Shown here: in pieces, positions 44,209 to 53,264 of the stretch
How positions within the stretch are numbered: the stretch's first letter is position 1
Layout of the letters: every line of letters begins with the position of its first letter
NCBI RefSeq assembly: GCF_002009175.1
Contig: NZ_CP018047.1
Location: forward strand, 7,245,001 to 7,309,000
Length of the DNA stretch: 64,000 nt
Source of the DNA: Streptomyces niveus
GTDB lineage: Bacteria; Actinomycetota; Actinomycetes; Streptomycetales; Streptomycetaceae
Reading direction: 5' to 3'
Made by a program: the position numbers and the translations under genes
Notes under the pieces: model-generated
What the model saw: only the letters and a program-made list of their open reading frames with translations
Databases searched by the model: none
Told to the model about the DNA's origin: nothing

Positions 44209-44226
44209 CACCATGCGGATGATTGA

Positions 44227-44241
44227 TTCCATATAGCGGAA
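44227..44241. promoter_or_regulatory. TTCC-N7-GGAA element in the DUF6986 leader
   Basis: TTCCATATAGCGGAA lies about 20 bases past the -10. The TTCC/GGAA form is reminiscent of IclR-family operators; the match is short. Confidence 0.4.
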
Positions 44242-44269
44242 ATCGAGCGCGGCAGACGGAGGCGTGGGA

Positions 44270-45574
44270 ATGGGTCAGGGCCAGCAGGAGAACGTGGCGA
44301 CGAGCCTCGCGGACGAGGTCGGAGCGGGCATCAGCGCCTCGCTCGCACCGGTCGACGCCGAACTCGCCCGCCGCTACCCGGGAGACCCCGGCACCCGCCA
44401 GCCCGTCCACACCGTCTACGTCCCCGCCGACGCCTTCGACGCGGGCACCGTCCGCTCCTGGGGGGACCGGGCACTCGCCGCCCTCGACGAACACGCCCCC
44501 GACGCCGCCTCGCTGGCGCGCGCCCTCGGCCTCTCCGGCGAACTGGCGGGACCGGTGTACGAGCGGGTGCGGGCCAAGCTGGAGCGCGAGCCCGTCGAAG
44601 ACCTGCGGATCGACTTCGAGGACGGCTACGGCCCGCGCTCCGACGAGGAGGAGGACATCGCCGCCGCCCGCGCCGCGCGCCTCGTCCACGCGGCGTACGG
44701 CGACGGCACCGCCGCCCCCTACATGGGCATCCGGATGAAGTGCCTGGAGGCGCCCGTACGGGACCGGGCCATCCGCACCCTCGACATCTTCCTGAGCGGA
44801 CTGATGGAGGCCGGCGGACTCCCCGAAGGGCTCGTCCTCACGCTGCCCAAGGTCACCTATCCCGAACAGGTCACCGCGATGGTGCGGCTGGTGGAGGAGT
44901 TCGAGAAGGCGCGGGGGCTGGAGCACGGCCGCATCGGCTTCGAGATCCAGATCGAGACCAGCCAGTCCATCCTCGCCGCCGACGGCACCGCCGCCGTGGC
45001 CCGCATGATCGTCGCGGCGGACGGCCGCGCCACCGGACTGCACTACGGCACCTTCGACTACAGCGCCTGCGTCGGCGTCAGCGCGGCCTACCAGTCGAGC
45101 GACCACCCGGCCGCCGACCACGCCAAGGCCGTCATGCAGGTCGCCGCCGCCGGCACCGGCGTACGAGTCTCCGACGGCTCGACCAACGTGCTGCCGGTCG
45201 GCCCCACCAGCCAGGTCCACGAGGCGTGGCGGCTCCACTACGGGCTCACCCGCCGCGCCCTGGCCCGCGCCTACTACCAGGGCTGGGACATGCACCCCGG
45301 CCATCTGCCCACGCGCTACGCGGCCGTCTACGCCTTCTACCGGGAGGGCCTGGAGCCGGCCGCCGGGCGACTGGCGGCGTACGTGGCGAAGGCCGGCGGC
45401 GACGTGATGGACGAGCCCGCCACCGCCAAGGCGCTCAGCGGCTATCTGCTGCGCGGCCTGGACTGCGGAGCCCTGGACAGCGACGAGGTCACCCGGCTGA
45501 CCGGCCTCACCCGCGCCGAACTGGAGAGCTACGCGTCCCCACGCCGCGCGGACCTCACGGTCTCGGCGCCGTAG
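44270..45574 (+). CDS. DUF6986 family protein (HpcH/HpaI aldolase-like)
   Basis: 434 residues from ATG 44270, 8 bases after GACGGAGG; GTG 44264 is an alternative. A TIM-barrel of the HpcH/HpaI/citrate-lyase-beta type: RIDFEDGYGPRSDEEE with metal-binding acidic residues near 120, LPKVTYPEQV near 200, FEIQIETSQSIL near 225 and LHYGTFDYSACVGVS near 260. Family members cleave or form 2-keto acids or acyl-CoAs; the substrate here is unknown. Monocistronic, with its own repressible-looking promoter and terminators on both sides. Confidence 0.88.
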   Translation: MGQGQQENVATSLADEVGAGISASLAPVDAELARRYPGDPGTRQPVHTVYVPADAFDAGTVRSWGDRALAALDEHAPDAASLARALGLSGELAGPVYERVRAKLEREPVEDLRIDFEDGYGPRSDEEEDIAAARAARLVHAAYGDGTAAPYMGIRMKCLEAPVRDRAIRTLDIFLSGLMEAGGLPEGLVLTLPKVTYPEQVTAMVRLVEEFEKARGLEHGRIGFEIQIETSQSILAADGTAAVARMIVAADGRATGLHYGTFDYSACVGVSAAYQSSDHPAADHAKAVMQVAAAGTGVRVSDGSTNVLPVGPTSQVHEAWRLHYGLTRRALARAYYQGWDMHPGHLPTRYAAVYAFYREGLEPAAGRLAAYVAKAGGDVMDEPATAKALSGYLLRGLDCGALDSDEVTRLTGLTRAELESYASPRRADLTVSAP

Positions 45575-45690
45575 GCGCTGTCCGGCGGGCGCGCGCCGGC
45601 CGGCACGGCGCTTTGCCGCGTTGTCGGAGTGCCACGTACGGCCGGTCCATCCCCAAGGACGATCCGCCGCCCCGCGATGCACCGCGGTGA

Positions 45691-45724
45691 GCGCCGCGCG
45701 CCCCGCCCTGCGGGCGGACGGCGC
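45691..45724. terminator. Two-part hairpin between convergent DUF6986 and lacI genes
   Basis: Outer arms GCGCCG/CGGCGC (45691-45696, 45719-45724) enclose an inner CCGCCC/GGGCGG stem with a TGC loop, followed by TATTT on the plus strand. Lies between convergent stops at 45574 and 45799. Confidence 0.5.
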
Positions 45725-45798
45725 TATTTGGTCAGACACGGCCCTGATCCTGTCCGGCGGATCGGGGGCTCGGCGGCCGCGAGTGGCCCGCGTCGGGT

Positions 45799-46842
45799 CT
45801 ACCGGTCCGCCGGCGGCGGCAGTTCGCCCGAGCCGCGTGCGATCAGCCTGGTGGGGACGACCACCTGGCCGGGCGCCTCGGGCGCCCCGTCCAGCCTGCG
45901 GAACAGCCGCTCCGCCGCCGTACGCCCCAGGGTGGCCGCGTCCTGCGCGATGACCGTGACCCCGGGGTTCAGCAGGTCGGCCAGCTCGATGTCGTCGAAG
46001 CCGACCAGGGCGACGGGCCGCTCGTGCGCGGCCAGCGCCCGTACGACCGTCACCGTCACCCGGTTGTTGCCGGTGAGGATCGCCGTGACCGGCTCCGGGG
46101 CCTTGAGCATCGAGACGACGGCCTCGTGGACCCGCTCGGGAACCGTCGTGCCCAGCGACACCCAGGAGTCCTCCACCGGCAGACCGGCCTCGGCCATCGC
46201 CGCGCGGTAGCCGCCCAGCCGCTCGACCGCCGTGTGGATCCGGGGCTGGTCACCGATGAAACCGATCCGCCGGTGGCCGTGGGCGACCAGATGGGCGGTG
46301 CCCGAACGCGCGCCGCCGAAGCTGTCGGAGAGCACCGCGTCCGCCTCGATCCGGCCGGCGGGACGGTCGACGAAGACCGTCGCGACCCCGGCCTTGATCT
46401 CCGGCTCCAGATAGCGGTGGTCATGACCCGCGGGAATGATGATCAGTCCGTCCACCCGACGCGCGCACAGGGCGAGCACCAACTCCTGCTCGCGGTCCGG
46501 GTCCTCGGCGCTCGACCCGTTGATCAGCAGCGCGCCGTGGGCGCGCGCGACCTCTTCGATCGCACGGTTCAGCGGGCCGTAGAAGGGGTCGGCGAGGTCT
46601 TCGAGCACCAGCCCGATGCTGGCGGTACGGCCCTTGCGCAGCACCCGCGCCGAGTCGTTGCGGCGAAAGCCCAGCGCGTCGATGGCCTCCTGGACGCGCC
46701 GTTCGGTGTCGGGGGTCACGCCCGGCTCCGCGTTGACCACACGGGACACCGTCTTGAGGCCGACACCGGCACGGGCTGCCACGTCTTTCATGGTGGGCCG
46801 ATTACCGTAGCGGGGCTCAGGGTGACGGGCGGTGTCGGCCAC
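45799..46842 (-). CDS. LacI family transcriptional regulator
   Basis: 347 residues from GTG 46842; the longer frame upstream lacks support. The LacI HTH is MKDVAARAGVGLKTVSRVVN at residues 18-37 with the hinge NDSARVLRKGRTASIGLV, then the periplasmic-binding-like effector domain (FYGPLNRAIEEVARAHG, FVDRPAGRIEADAVLSDSFGG, GFDDIELADLLNPGVTVIAQD). It is divergent from the ROK kinase gene, and a central-CG palindrome between them is its probable operator, so it should repress the kinase and perhaps itself until a sugar binds. Confidence 0.95.
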   Translation of the reverse strand: MADTARHPEPRYGNRPTMKDVAARAGVGLKTVSRVVNAEPGVTPDTERRVQEAIDALGFRRNDSARVLRKGRTASIGLVLEDLADPFYGPLNRAIEEVARAHGALLINGSSAEDPDREQELVLALCARRVDGLIIIPAGHDHRYLEPEIKAGVATVFVDRPAGRIEADAVLSDSFGGARSGTAHLVAHGHRRIGFIGDQPRIHTAVERLGGYRAAMAEAGLPVEDSWVSLGTTVPERVHEAVVSMLKAPEPVTAILTGNNRVTVTVVRALAAHERPVALVGFDDIELADLLNPGVTVIAQDAATLGRTAAERLFRRLDGAPEAPGQVVVPTRLIARGSGELPPPADR

Positions 46843-46905
46843 GGTGCGCTGTCCTGTCGTCGTTCGGTTGTCGTGCAAGGCTTGTGGCTTTGAGCATAGG
46901 CCCTG

Positions 46906-46917
46906 GACAACGTTGTC
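46906..46917. promoter_or_regulatory. LacI-type operator between lacI and the ROK kinase gene
   Basis: GACAACGTTGTC is a perfect 12-base palindrome with the central CG typical of LacI-family sites, flanked by CCTG and AGG. It is 64 bases upstream of the LacI start and 98 before the kinase ATG. Confidence 0.7.
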
Positions 46918-47014
46918 AGGTGAATGGAGACTGTTCCACGAACCCGCAGGTCCCACGCGCGTCCCCACCACCCCCGCCCGCGGGGAACACTCGTCCACTG
47001 GAGATCCGACACTG

Positions 47015-47998
47015 ATGCATAACGACCTCGTAGCCGCTCTCGACATCGGCGGCACCAAGATCGCCGGGGCGTTGGTGGACGGTGACGGGAAAATCCTCGT
47101 ACAGGCCCGCCGGCCGACCCCGGCGACCGAGGACGGCGAGTCGGTGATGCGCGCGGTCACGGAGGTGCTGGCGGAGGTCGGCGCCTCGCCGCTGTGGACG
47201 CGCGCGACGGCCCTCGGTATCGGCAGCGCGGGCCCCGTGGACGCGGCGGCCGGCACCGTCAGCCCGGTGAACGTTCCCGGCTGGCGCGGCTTCCCGCTGG
47301 TGGAGCGGGTCCGGCTGGCCACCGGCGGTCTGCCGGTGACGCTCGTCGGCGACGGCGTCGCCATGACGGCCGCCGAACACTGGCAGGGCGCGGCCCGCGG
47401 CTACGACAACGCCCTGTGCATGGTGGTCTCCACCGGCGTCGGCGGCGGTCTGGTGCTCGGCGGCAAGCTCCATCCCGGCCCCTCCGGCAACTCCGGCCAT
47501 ATCGGCCACATCAGCGTCGACCTCGACGGTGACCTCTGCCCGTGCGGCGGGCGCGGCTGTGTCGAGCGCATCGCCAGCGGCCCCAACATCGCCCGGCGCG
47601 CCCTGGAGGGCGGCTGGCGGCCGGGACCGGACGGTGACACCTCCGCGGCGGCGGTCGCGGCGGCGGCCCGTACCGGCGACGCGGTCGCGATCGCCTCGTT
47701 CGAGCGCGCCGCGCAGGCGCTGGCCGCGGGGATCGCCGCGACGGCGACGCTCGTGGAGATCGGCATCGCGGTCGTCGGCGGGGGAGTGGCGAACGCGGGC
47801 GACGTGCTCTTCCTGCCGCTGCGCCGGTCGTTGCGCGAGTACGCGACGCTGTCCTTCGTCCGGAACCTCACCGTGGCACCGGCGCTGACCGGTACGAACG
47901 CGGGTCTGGTGGGCGCCGCGGCGGCCGCCGCGCTGGGCCGCGTGCCCGCCGCGCAGATTCCGGCCGACACGGCGATGAGCGCTCCGACGGCACTGTGA
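47015..47998 (+). CDS. ROK family sugar kinase
   Basis: 327 residues from ATG 47015, with GGAG 11 bases upstream. No DNA-binding domain, so a kinase rather than a repressor. ATP-binding ALDIGGTKIAGALVD at 9-23, catalytic Asp in VGDGVAM near 110, ROK signature VSTGVGGGLVLGGKLHPGPSGNSGHIGH with the zinc His, and the zinc cysteines CPCGGRGCVE near 175. Glucokinase/NAG-kinase type, phosphorylating a hexose with ATP. Regulated by the divergent LacI. Confidence 0.95.
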   Translation: MHNDLVAALDIGGTKIAGALVDGDGKILVQARRPTPATEDGESVMRAVTEVLAEVGASPLWTRATALGIGSAGPVDAAAGTVSPVNVPGWRGFPLVERVRLATGGLPVTLVGDGVAMTAAEHWQGAARGYDNALCMVVSTGVGGGLVLGGKLHPGPSGNSGHIGHISVDLDGDLCPCGGRGCVERIASGPNIARRALEGGWRPGPDGDTSAAAVAAAARTGDAVAIASFERAAQALAAGIAATATLVEIGIAVVGGGVANAGDVLFLPLRRSLREYATLSFVRNLTVAPALTGTNAGLVGAAAAAALGRVPAAQIPADTAMSAPTAL

Positions 47999-48087
47999 CG
48001 GTTCGTCACGGGTGCTTCACGAAGGAGATGTGACGGGCCGTCAACTCCCTCCCCGGGAGAGGAGAGAGATCCAACCCTCGCGTTCGG

Positions 48088-48267
48088 TCAGGAGGTGGAG
48101 TCCCTGGACTGCTGCGGCACCACCACGACGAGGAAGACGTCCGACTCCAGGTCCATCACCACCTCCGCGGGGGTGCCCTCGTCCCGCCGCGCCCGCGCGA
48201 ACTCCTCGGCGGGCCGGCTTCCCCGTGGGTCCCCGGCCGGGAACGTCTCCAGTACGACGCGGTGCAT
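48088..48267 (-). CDS. Small conserved-looking hypothetical protein
   Basis: 59 residues from ATG 48267, preceded by AAGGGGGG 5 bases upstream, a strong ribosome site. Short soluble alpha/beta-like sequence with FARARRDEGTPAEVVMDLESDVFLVVVV; no known motif. The longer reading frame to 48471 is Arg-rich and unsupported. Divergent from the P-loop/NUDIX gene with 229 bases between. Function unknown. Confidence 0.65.
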   Translation of the reverse strand: MHRVVLETFPAGDPRGSRPAEEFARARRDEGTPAEVVMDLESDVFLVVVVPQQSRDSTS

Positions 48268-48496
48268 CGCATCCCCCCTTGTCACATCCGTCTCCAACGA
48301 CCTTCTGTCCGTATGTGTTACGGCTCCGGCTGAAAACGCTCCCTGCGCCAGGACGCGCCGCCGCCTCCTTAAGAGGTGGCGATCAGGCCACGGACCGGCA
48401 ACGGCGAGGTGTCGACCGGGCAGCCGGAATCGGCCACGTGTTTCCACTGCCGGGTGTTGCGGGCAATCCACATGGGGCTACGGAAGAGGGGGAACC

Positions 48497-49543
48497 GTGA
48501 TCGTCTGGATCAACGGTGCGTTCGGAGCGGGCAAGACCAGTACGGCGCGCGAGCTGATCGACATGATCCCGAACAGCACCCTGTACGACCCCGGAGTGAT
48601 CGGTGCCGGGCTGCGGGAGCTGCTCCCGCAGAAGAGACTCGCCGAGGTGAGCGACTACCAGGACCTGCCCATCTGGCGCCGGCTGGTCGTGGACACGGCC
48701 GCCGCGCTGCTCGACGACGCGGGCGGGGTGCTCGTCGTCCCGATGACACTGCTCCGCCAGGAGTACCGGGACGAGATCTTCGGCGGTCTGGCATCCCGCC
48801 GCATTCCCGTACGGCATGTGCTGCTGGCGCTGGACGAAACGATTTTGCGCGGGCGAATAGCGGGCCGGGCGAGCGGCGCCGACGCCGCCGACGACCCGGC
48901 CAGGACCGAACGCGCCCGGCAGTGGGCGTACGAACACATCGAGCCGTACGGCGCCGCGCTCGGCTGGCTCACGGCCGACGCGCTGGTCGTCGACACCGGA
49001 GGGCTCACACCGGCGCAGAGCGCGGCGCTCGTCGCCGACGCCGTCAACGCGGGCTCGGCGGGGCTCTGCGAGATCGTGCAGACACCCGAGCCGACGGCGG
49101 AGACCGTCGCGGCGGGGGTGCTCCTCTTCGACGAGCGGGACCGGGTGCTGCTCGTCGATCCCACCTACAAACCGGGCTGGGAGTTCCCGGGCGGTGTGGT
49201 CGAGCGCGGCGAGGCGCCCGCCCGTGCCGGGATGCGCGAGGTCACCGAGGAGATCGGGATCGAACTCGACCAGGTGCCGAGACTGCTGGTCGTCGACTGG
49301 GAGCCGCCGAGACCGCCCGGCTTCGGCGGACTGCGGCTGCTCTTCGACGGCGGCCGGCTGCCCGACCGCGACGCCGAGCGGCTGCTGCTGCCCGGGTCGG
49401 AGCTGCGCGGCTGGCGGTTCGTCACCGAGGACGAGGCGGCGTCGCTGCTGCCGCCCGCCCGCTACGAGCGGCTGCGCTGGGCCCTACGCGCCCGGGAGCG
49501 GCGGACCGTACTCAATCTGGAGGCCGGTGTCCCGGTCGGCTGA
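48497..49543 (+). CDS. P-loop kinase/NUDIX hydrolase fusion protein
   Basis: 348 residues from GTG 48497, with GAGGGGG upstream. The N-terminal half (1 to about 180) is a P-loop NTPase of the small-molecule or tRNA-modification kinase type: Walker A GAFGAGKTS at 7-15, ALDETILRGRIAGR and DTGG. The C-terminal half (about 197-340) is a NUDIX domain with an exact NUDIX box (GVVERGEAPARAGMREVTEE...G). Two nucleotide-handling activities in one chain suggest modification of a nucleotide or coenzyme and clean-up of its product; the substrate is unknown. The 3' end overlaps the convergent MBL gene by 60 bases. Confidence 0.93.
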   Translation: MIVWINGAFGAGKTSTARELIDMIPNSTLYDPGVIGAGLRELLPQKRLAEVSDYQDLPIWRRLVVDTAAALLDDAGGVLVVPMTLLRQEYRDEIFGGLASRRIPVRHVLLALDETILRGRIAGRASGADAADDPARTERARQWAYEHIEPYGAALGWLTADALVVDTGGLTPAQSAALVADAVNAGSAGLCEIVQTPEPTAETVAAGVLLFDERDRVLLVDPTYKPGWEFPGGVVERGEAPARAGMREVTEEIGIELDQVPRLLVVDWEPPRPPGFGGLRLLFDGGRLPDRDAERLLLPGSELRGWRFVTEDEAASLLPPARYERLRWALRARERRTVLNLEAGVPVG

Positions 49544-50227
49544 CACGCGCAGCTCGGACGCCGCGTCCCTGGTGGCGTCGGTGACGAGCGGATCGCCGTG
49601 GCCGAAACAGACGGTCGACGGACCGAGGGCGGCCAGCCGGATCATGGACCGTTTGGCGCTCTCGCGGTTGACGTTGAACACGCCCAGCATCACCCGGCGT
49701 TCGGCGGCGGCCACGGCGTCACCCGTGAACAGCACGCCGTGGTACGGCAGATGGACGGCGATGGATCCGTACGTGTGCCCCGGTACGTGAACCACCCGGG
49801 CACCGTCGCCGAAAGGCAGCTCGTCGCCGTCCTCCAGCTCCCGGTCCACCCGCGTGGGCGGCGCGGGCGGCACGGTAAGACCGCGCTCGTACAGGGGGAT
49901 CTCCCAGTCGAGGAGCAGCGGGTCGGGCACCGGCCACTCGCCGCGGATGACGGGCGCCTCCAGCCGGTGCGCCATGATCTCGGCGCCGTACCGCCCCGCC
50001 AGCTCCTGCGCCGCGCCCACATGGTCGCGATGGCAGTGGGTGAGGACGATACGGCGCAGATTCCCGGGATTGAGACCGAGATCGCGGATGGCGTATTCGA
50101 TGTCCGGTGCCGCGTAGACGTGTCCGGAGTCGACGAGTGTCAGCTCGTTCTCGTCCTGCCACAAGTACGCCTGACCGATGGGGAAACGGAGCATATGCAG
50201 CCGTGGACTGATCGCAACGAGATCCAT
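49484..50227 (-). CDS. MBL-fold metallo-hydrolase
   Basis: 247 residues, metallo-beta-lactamase fold: LTHCHRDHVGAA (HxHxDH zinc motif) near residues 62-73, VVHVPGHTYGSIAVH near 145, FTGDAVAA near 165 and CFGHGDPL near 208. All metal ligands are present. Glyoxalase II-like hydrolase; substrate unknown. It overlaps the 3' end of the convergent NUDIX gene by 60 bases, which is more than usual and means both C-termini are encoded on opposite strands of the same DNA. Confidence 0.94.
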   Translation of the reverse strand: MDLVAISPRLHMLRFPIGQAYLWQDENELTLVDSGHVYAAPDIEYAIRDLGLNPGNLRRIVLTHCHRDHVGAAQELAGRYGAEIMAHRLEAPVIRGEWPVPDPLLLDWEIPLYERGLTVPPAPPTRVDRELEDGDELPFGDGARVVHVPGHTYGSIAVHLPYHGVLFTGDAVAAAERRVMLGVFNVNRESAKRSMIRLAALGPSTVCFGHGDPLVTDATRDAASELRVSADRDTGLQIEYGPPLPGA

Positions 50228-50364
50228 GTGTCGAATGTATGCATTGGGGAAGGGGCGTGTGCGGCACTTCGCTCACGGCGATTTCCGCTGTCCGCAGAAC
50301 GACCGGGCGGCCCATCGGGTGAACCGCCGCGCCCAAGTCCACGTCAGGGGCCCGAAGGCACGCC

Positions 50365-51729
50365 CTAACCCTGCTTCGACCGTGCGTAGTTGACCAGGAA
50401 GTGCGCCTCGGCCACCGACAGCCGCTCCAACTCCTCGGGCGACACGCTCTCGTTGACCGCGTGGATCTGCGCCTCCGGCTCGCTCAGCCCGATCAGCAGG
50501 ATCTCCGCGGCCGGGTACAGCGCCGCCAGCGTGTTGCAGAGCGGGATGGAGCCGCCCATACCGGCTGTCTGCATCTCCTCGCCCGGATAGGCGACACGCA
50601 TCGCCTCGGCCATCGAGCTGTACGCGGGGCTGGAGGTGTCCGCGCGGAACGGCTGACCCTGCCCGACCTGTTCGACCGCCACCCGCGCGCCCCACGGGGT
50701 GTGCGCCTCAAGGTGCGCGGTGAGCAGCTTCGTCGCCTCGACGGCGTCCTGCCCCGGCGGCACCCGCAGGCTGATCTGCGCGCGGGCGCTCGCCTGCACC
50801 GACGGCGTCGCGCCGACCACCGGCGGGCAGTCGATGCCGATGACGGTGACCGCGGGCCTGGCCCAGACCCGGTCGGCGACCGTGCCCCGGCCGATCAGCC
50901 CGACACCGTCCAGCACCTTGGCGTCCTTGCGGAAGTCGGCCTCGGGGTAGTCGAGTCCGTCCCAGTCGGCGTCGGCGGCCAGGCCGTCCACGGTCGTCGA
51001 ACCGTCCTGCGCCCGCAGCGAGGCGAGCAGTTGGATGAGCGCGGCGAGCGCGTCCGGCGCGGCGCCGCCGAACTGGCCCGAATGCAGGTTGCCTTCGAGG
51101 GTGTCGACCTGGACGCGCAGCATCGTCATCCCGCGCAGCGTCGCCGTGACCGTCGGCAGCCCGACCCGGAAGTTGCCGGTGTCACCGATGACGATCGTGT
51201 CCGCGGCCAGCAACTCCGGGTGCTCCTCGGCGTACCGCTCCAGACCGCCCGTGCCCTGCTCCTCCGAACCCTCCACGATCATCTTGACGGCGACGGGCAC
51301 ACCGCCGGCCGCCTTGAGGGCGCGCAGCGCGAGCAGATGCATCACGAAGCCGCCCTTGCAGTCGGCCGCCCCGCGTCCGTACCAGCGGCCGTCGCGCTCC
51401 GTCAGCTCGAACGGCGGCGTCACCCACGCGCTCTCGTCGAGCGGCGGCTGTACGTCGTAGTGCGCGTACAGCAGCACCGTCGGGGCCCCTTCGGGGCCGG
51501 GCAGGAAGCCGTACACGGACTGGCTGCCGTCCGGGGTGTCCAGCGCCGCGACGTCCCTGAAGCCCTCGGCGCGCAGCGCGTCCGCCACCCACGACGCGGC
51601 GGCCTCGCACTCCTCGCGGGGGAACTGCGCGGGATCCGCCACCGACCGGAAGGCCACCAGCTCCGCGAGTTCGGCCCGTGCGCGCGGCATCAGCGAAGTG
51701 ACGGTTTCGGCGATCGGACTGACGGACAT
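50365..51729 (-). CDS. M20 family dipeptidase
   Basis: 454 residues from ATG 51729, with GGAG upstream; an earlier in-frame start at 51801 is unlikely. M20 zinc peptidase: first ligand in LLYAHYDVQP, the bridging Asp in GAADCKGGFVMH, catalytic Glu in EGSEEQGTGGL, and the lid/dimerisation domain from about 200 to 310 (TLEGNLHSGQFGGAAPDAL). Cleaves dipeptides or related amides in the cytosol. Transcribed alone. Confidence 0.95.
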   Translation of the reverse strand: MSVSPIAETVTSLMPRARAELAELVAFRSVADPAQFPREECEAAASWVADALRAEGFRDVAALDTPDGSQSVYGFLPGPEGAPTVLLYAHYDVQPPLDESAWVTPPFELTERDGRWYGRGAADCKGGFVMHLLALRALKAAGGVPVAVKMIVEGSEEQGTGGLERYAEEHPELLAADTIVIGDTGNFRVGLPTVTATLRGMTMLRVQVDTLEGNLHSGQFGGAAPDALAALIQLLASLRAQDGSTTVDGLAADADWDGLDYPEADFRKDAKVLDGVGLIGRGTVADRVWARPAVTVIGIDCPPVVGATPSVQASARAQISLRVPPGQDAVEATKLLTAHLEAHTPWGARVAVEQVGQGQPFRADTSSPAYSSMAEAMRVAYPGEEMQTAGMGGSIPLCNTLAALYPAAEILLIGLSEPEAQIHAVNESVSPEELERLSVAEAHFLVNYARSKQG

Positions 51730-51878
51730 GGGCACGCTCCAGGCGGGTACGACGTTGTGTGTTTGTGTGTGCGTCGAGGAACAGGCCCGATCCTCCCACA
51801 ACGGACCGGGCCCGCAGGCGCCGTAGGATGCCGTGCGACAGCAAGGGCCACCGGTCGGATCAGGAGCAGAAGCACATC

Positions 51879-53252
51879 GTGAGCAGCGAGAACGCAGACG
51901 CCGGAAGTGAACCTGGAAGCGCGCCCGGGACCGGTCCCGAGGCCGGCCCCGAGGGTGGGACCGACCGGTCGGTGTGGGATGTCGTCGTGGTCGGCGCGGG
52001 CCCGGCGGGAGCGTCCGCGGCCTACGCGGCGGCCGTCGCGGGCCGTCGGGTGCTGCTGCTGGAGAAGGCGGAGTTGCCCCGCTACAAGACCTGTGGCGGC
52101 GGCATCATCGGCCCCTCGCGCGACGCCCTGCCACCCGGCTTCGAACTGCCCCTGCGCGACCGGGTGCACGCGGTCACCTTCTCGATGAACGGCCGGCTGG
52201 CCCGCACCCGCCGCTCCCGGCGCATGCTCTTCGGGCTCATCAACAGGCCCGAGTTCGACGCGAGTCTGGTGGAGCACGCCCAGAAGGCGGGCGCCGTGCT
52301 CCGTACGGGCGCCTCGGTCTCCCGGGTCCAGCAGCACGGCCCGGCCGTCCCCGACCGCCGTACGGTCGCCGTCGTCCTCGCCGACGGCGAGACGATCCTG
52401 GCGCGCGCGGTCGTCGGCGCCGACGGCAGCGCGGGCCGGATAGGCGCTCATGTCGGGGTGAAGCTCGACCAGGTCGATCTCGGTCTCGAGTTGGAGATCC
52501 CGGTGCCCCCGACGGTCGCCGAGGACTGGGCCGGACGGGTACTCATCGACTGGGGCCCGCTGCCGGGCAGTTACGGCTGGGTGTTCCCCAAGGGCGACAC
52601 CCTCACCGTCGGTGTCATCTCGGCGCGCGGTGACGGCGCCGCGACGAAGCGCTATCTGGAGGACTTCGTCGCCAAGCAGGGGCTCGCAGGGTTCGAGCCC
52701 GCGGTCTCGTCGGGCCATCTGACGCGCTGCCGCAGCGACGACTCGCCCCTTTCGCGCGGCCGGGTGCTGGTCTGCGGCGACGCGGCGGGGTTGCTGGAGC
52801 CGTGGACCAGGGAGGGCATCTCCTTCGCGCTGCGTTCGGGCCGGCTGGCGGGGGAGTGGGCGGTACGGATCGCGGAGGCGCACGACGCGGTGGACGCCCG
52901 CCGCCAGGCGCTGAACTACGCGTTCGCGATCAAGGCGGGTCTCGGCGTGGAGATGAGCGTCGGCCGGCGGATGCTCTCCGTCTTCGAGCGCAGGCCCGGT
53001 CTGCTGCACGCGGTGATCACCGGTTTCCGCCCGGCCTGGAAGGCGTTCGCCGACATCACGCGCGGGGTGACGTCCCTGGGCGGTCTCGTACGGACCCATC
53101 CGCTGGCCCGGCGCGCGCTGGACGTGCTCGACCGCCAGCAGGCGGGCGCCGCGCGGAGCACGGAGAAGGGCGCGCGGGACCAGGAGCGGGAGTCGGCGCG
53201 GGACGGCGACGACCGGGACAAGGACCCGAAGGACGGCGCGGTCACCACATGA
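51879..53252 (+). CDS. Geranylgeranyl reductase family flavoprotein
   Basis: 457 residues from GTG 51879, with CAGGAGC upstream. An acidic, Gly-rich leader of about 30 residues precedes the FAD Rossmann motif DVVVVGAGPAGASAAYAAA, then the family signature RYKTCGGGIIGP, VVGADGSAGRIG and RVLVCGDAAGLLEPWTREGISFALRSG. Such enzymes reduce isoprenoid double bonds of lipids or quinones (menaquinone saturation, archaeal-type lipids) using FADH2. The C-terminus ends in a charged low-complexity tail. Convergent with the DDN-type gene, 12 bases between stops. Confidence 0.94.
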   Translation: MSSENADAGSEPGSAPGTGPEAGPEGGTDRSVWDVVVVGAGPAGASAAYAAAVAGRRVLLLEKAELPRYKTCGGGIIGPSRDALPPGFELPLRDRVHAVTFSMNGRLARTRRSRRMLFGLINRPEFDASLVEHAQKAGAVLRTGASVSRVQQHGPAVPDRRTVAVVLADGETILARAVVGADGSAGRIGAHVGVKLDQVDLGLELEIPVPPTVAEDWAGRVLIDWGPLPGSYGWVFPKGDTLTVGVISARGDGAATKRYLEDFVAKQGLAGFEPAVSSGHLTRCRSDDSPLSRGRVLVCGDAAGLLEPWTREGISFALRSGRLAGEWAVRIAEAHDAVDARRQALNYAFAIKAGLGVEMSVGRRMLSVFERRPGLLHAVITGFRPAWKAFADITRGVTSLGGLVRTHPLARRALDVLDRQQAGAARSTEKGARDQERESARDGDDRDKDPKDGAVTT

Positions 53253-53264
53253 GGCCGGACCCGC

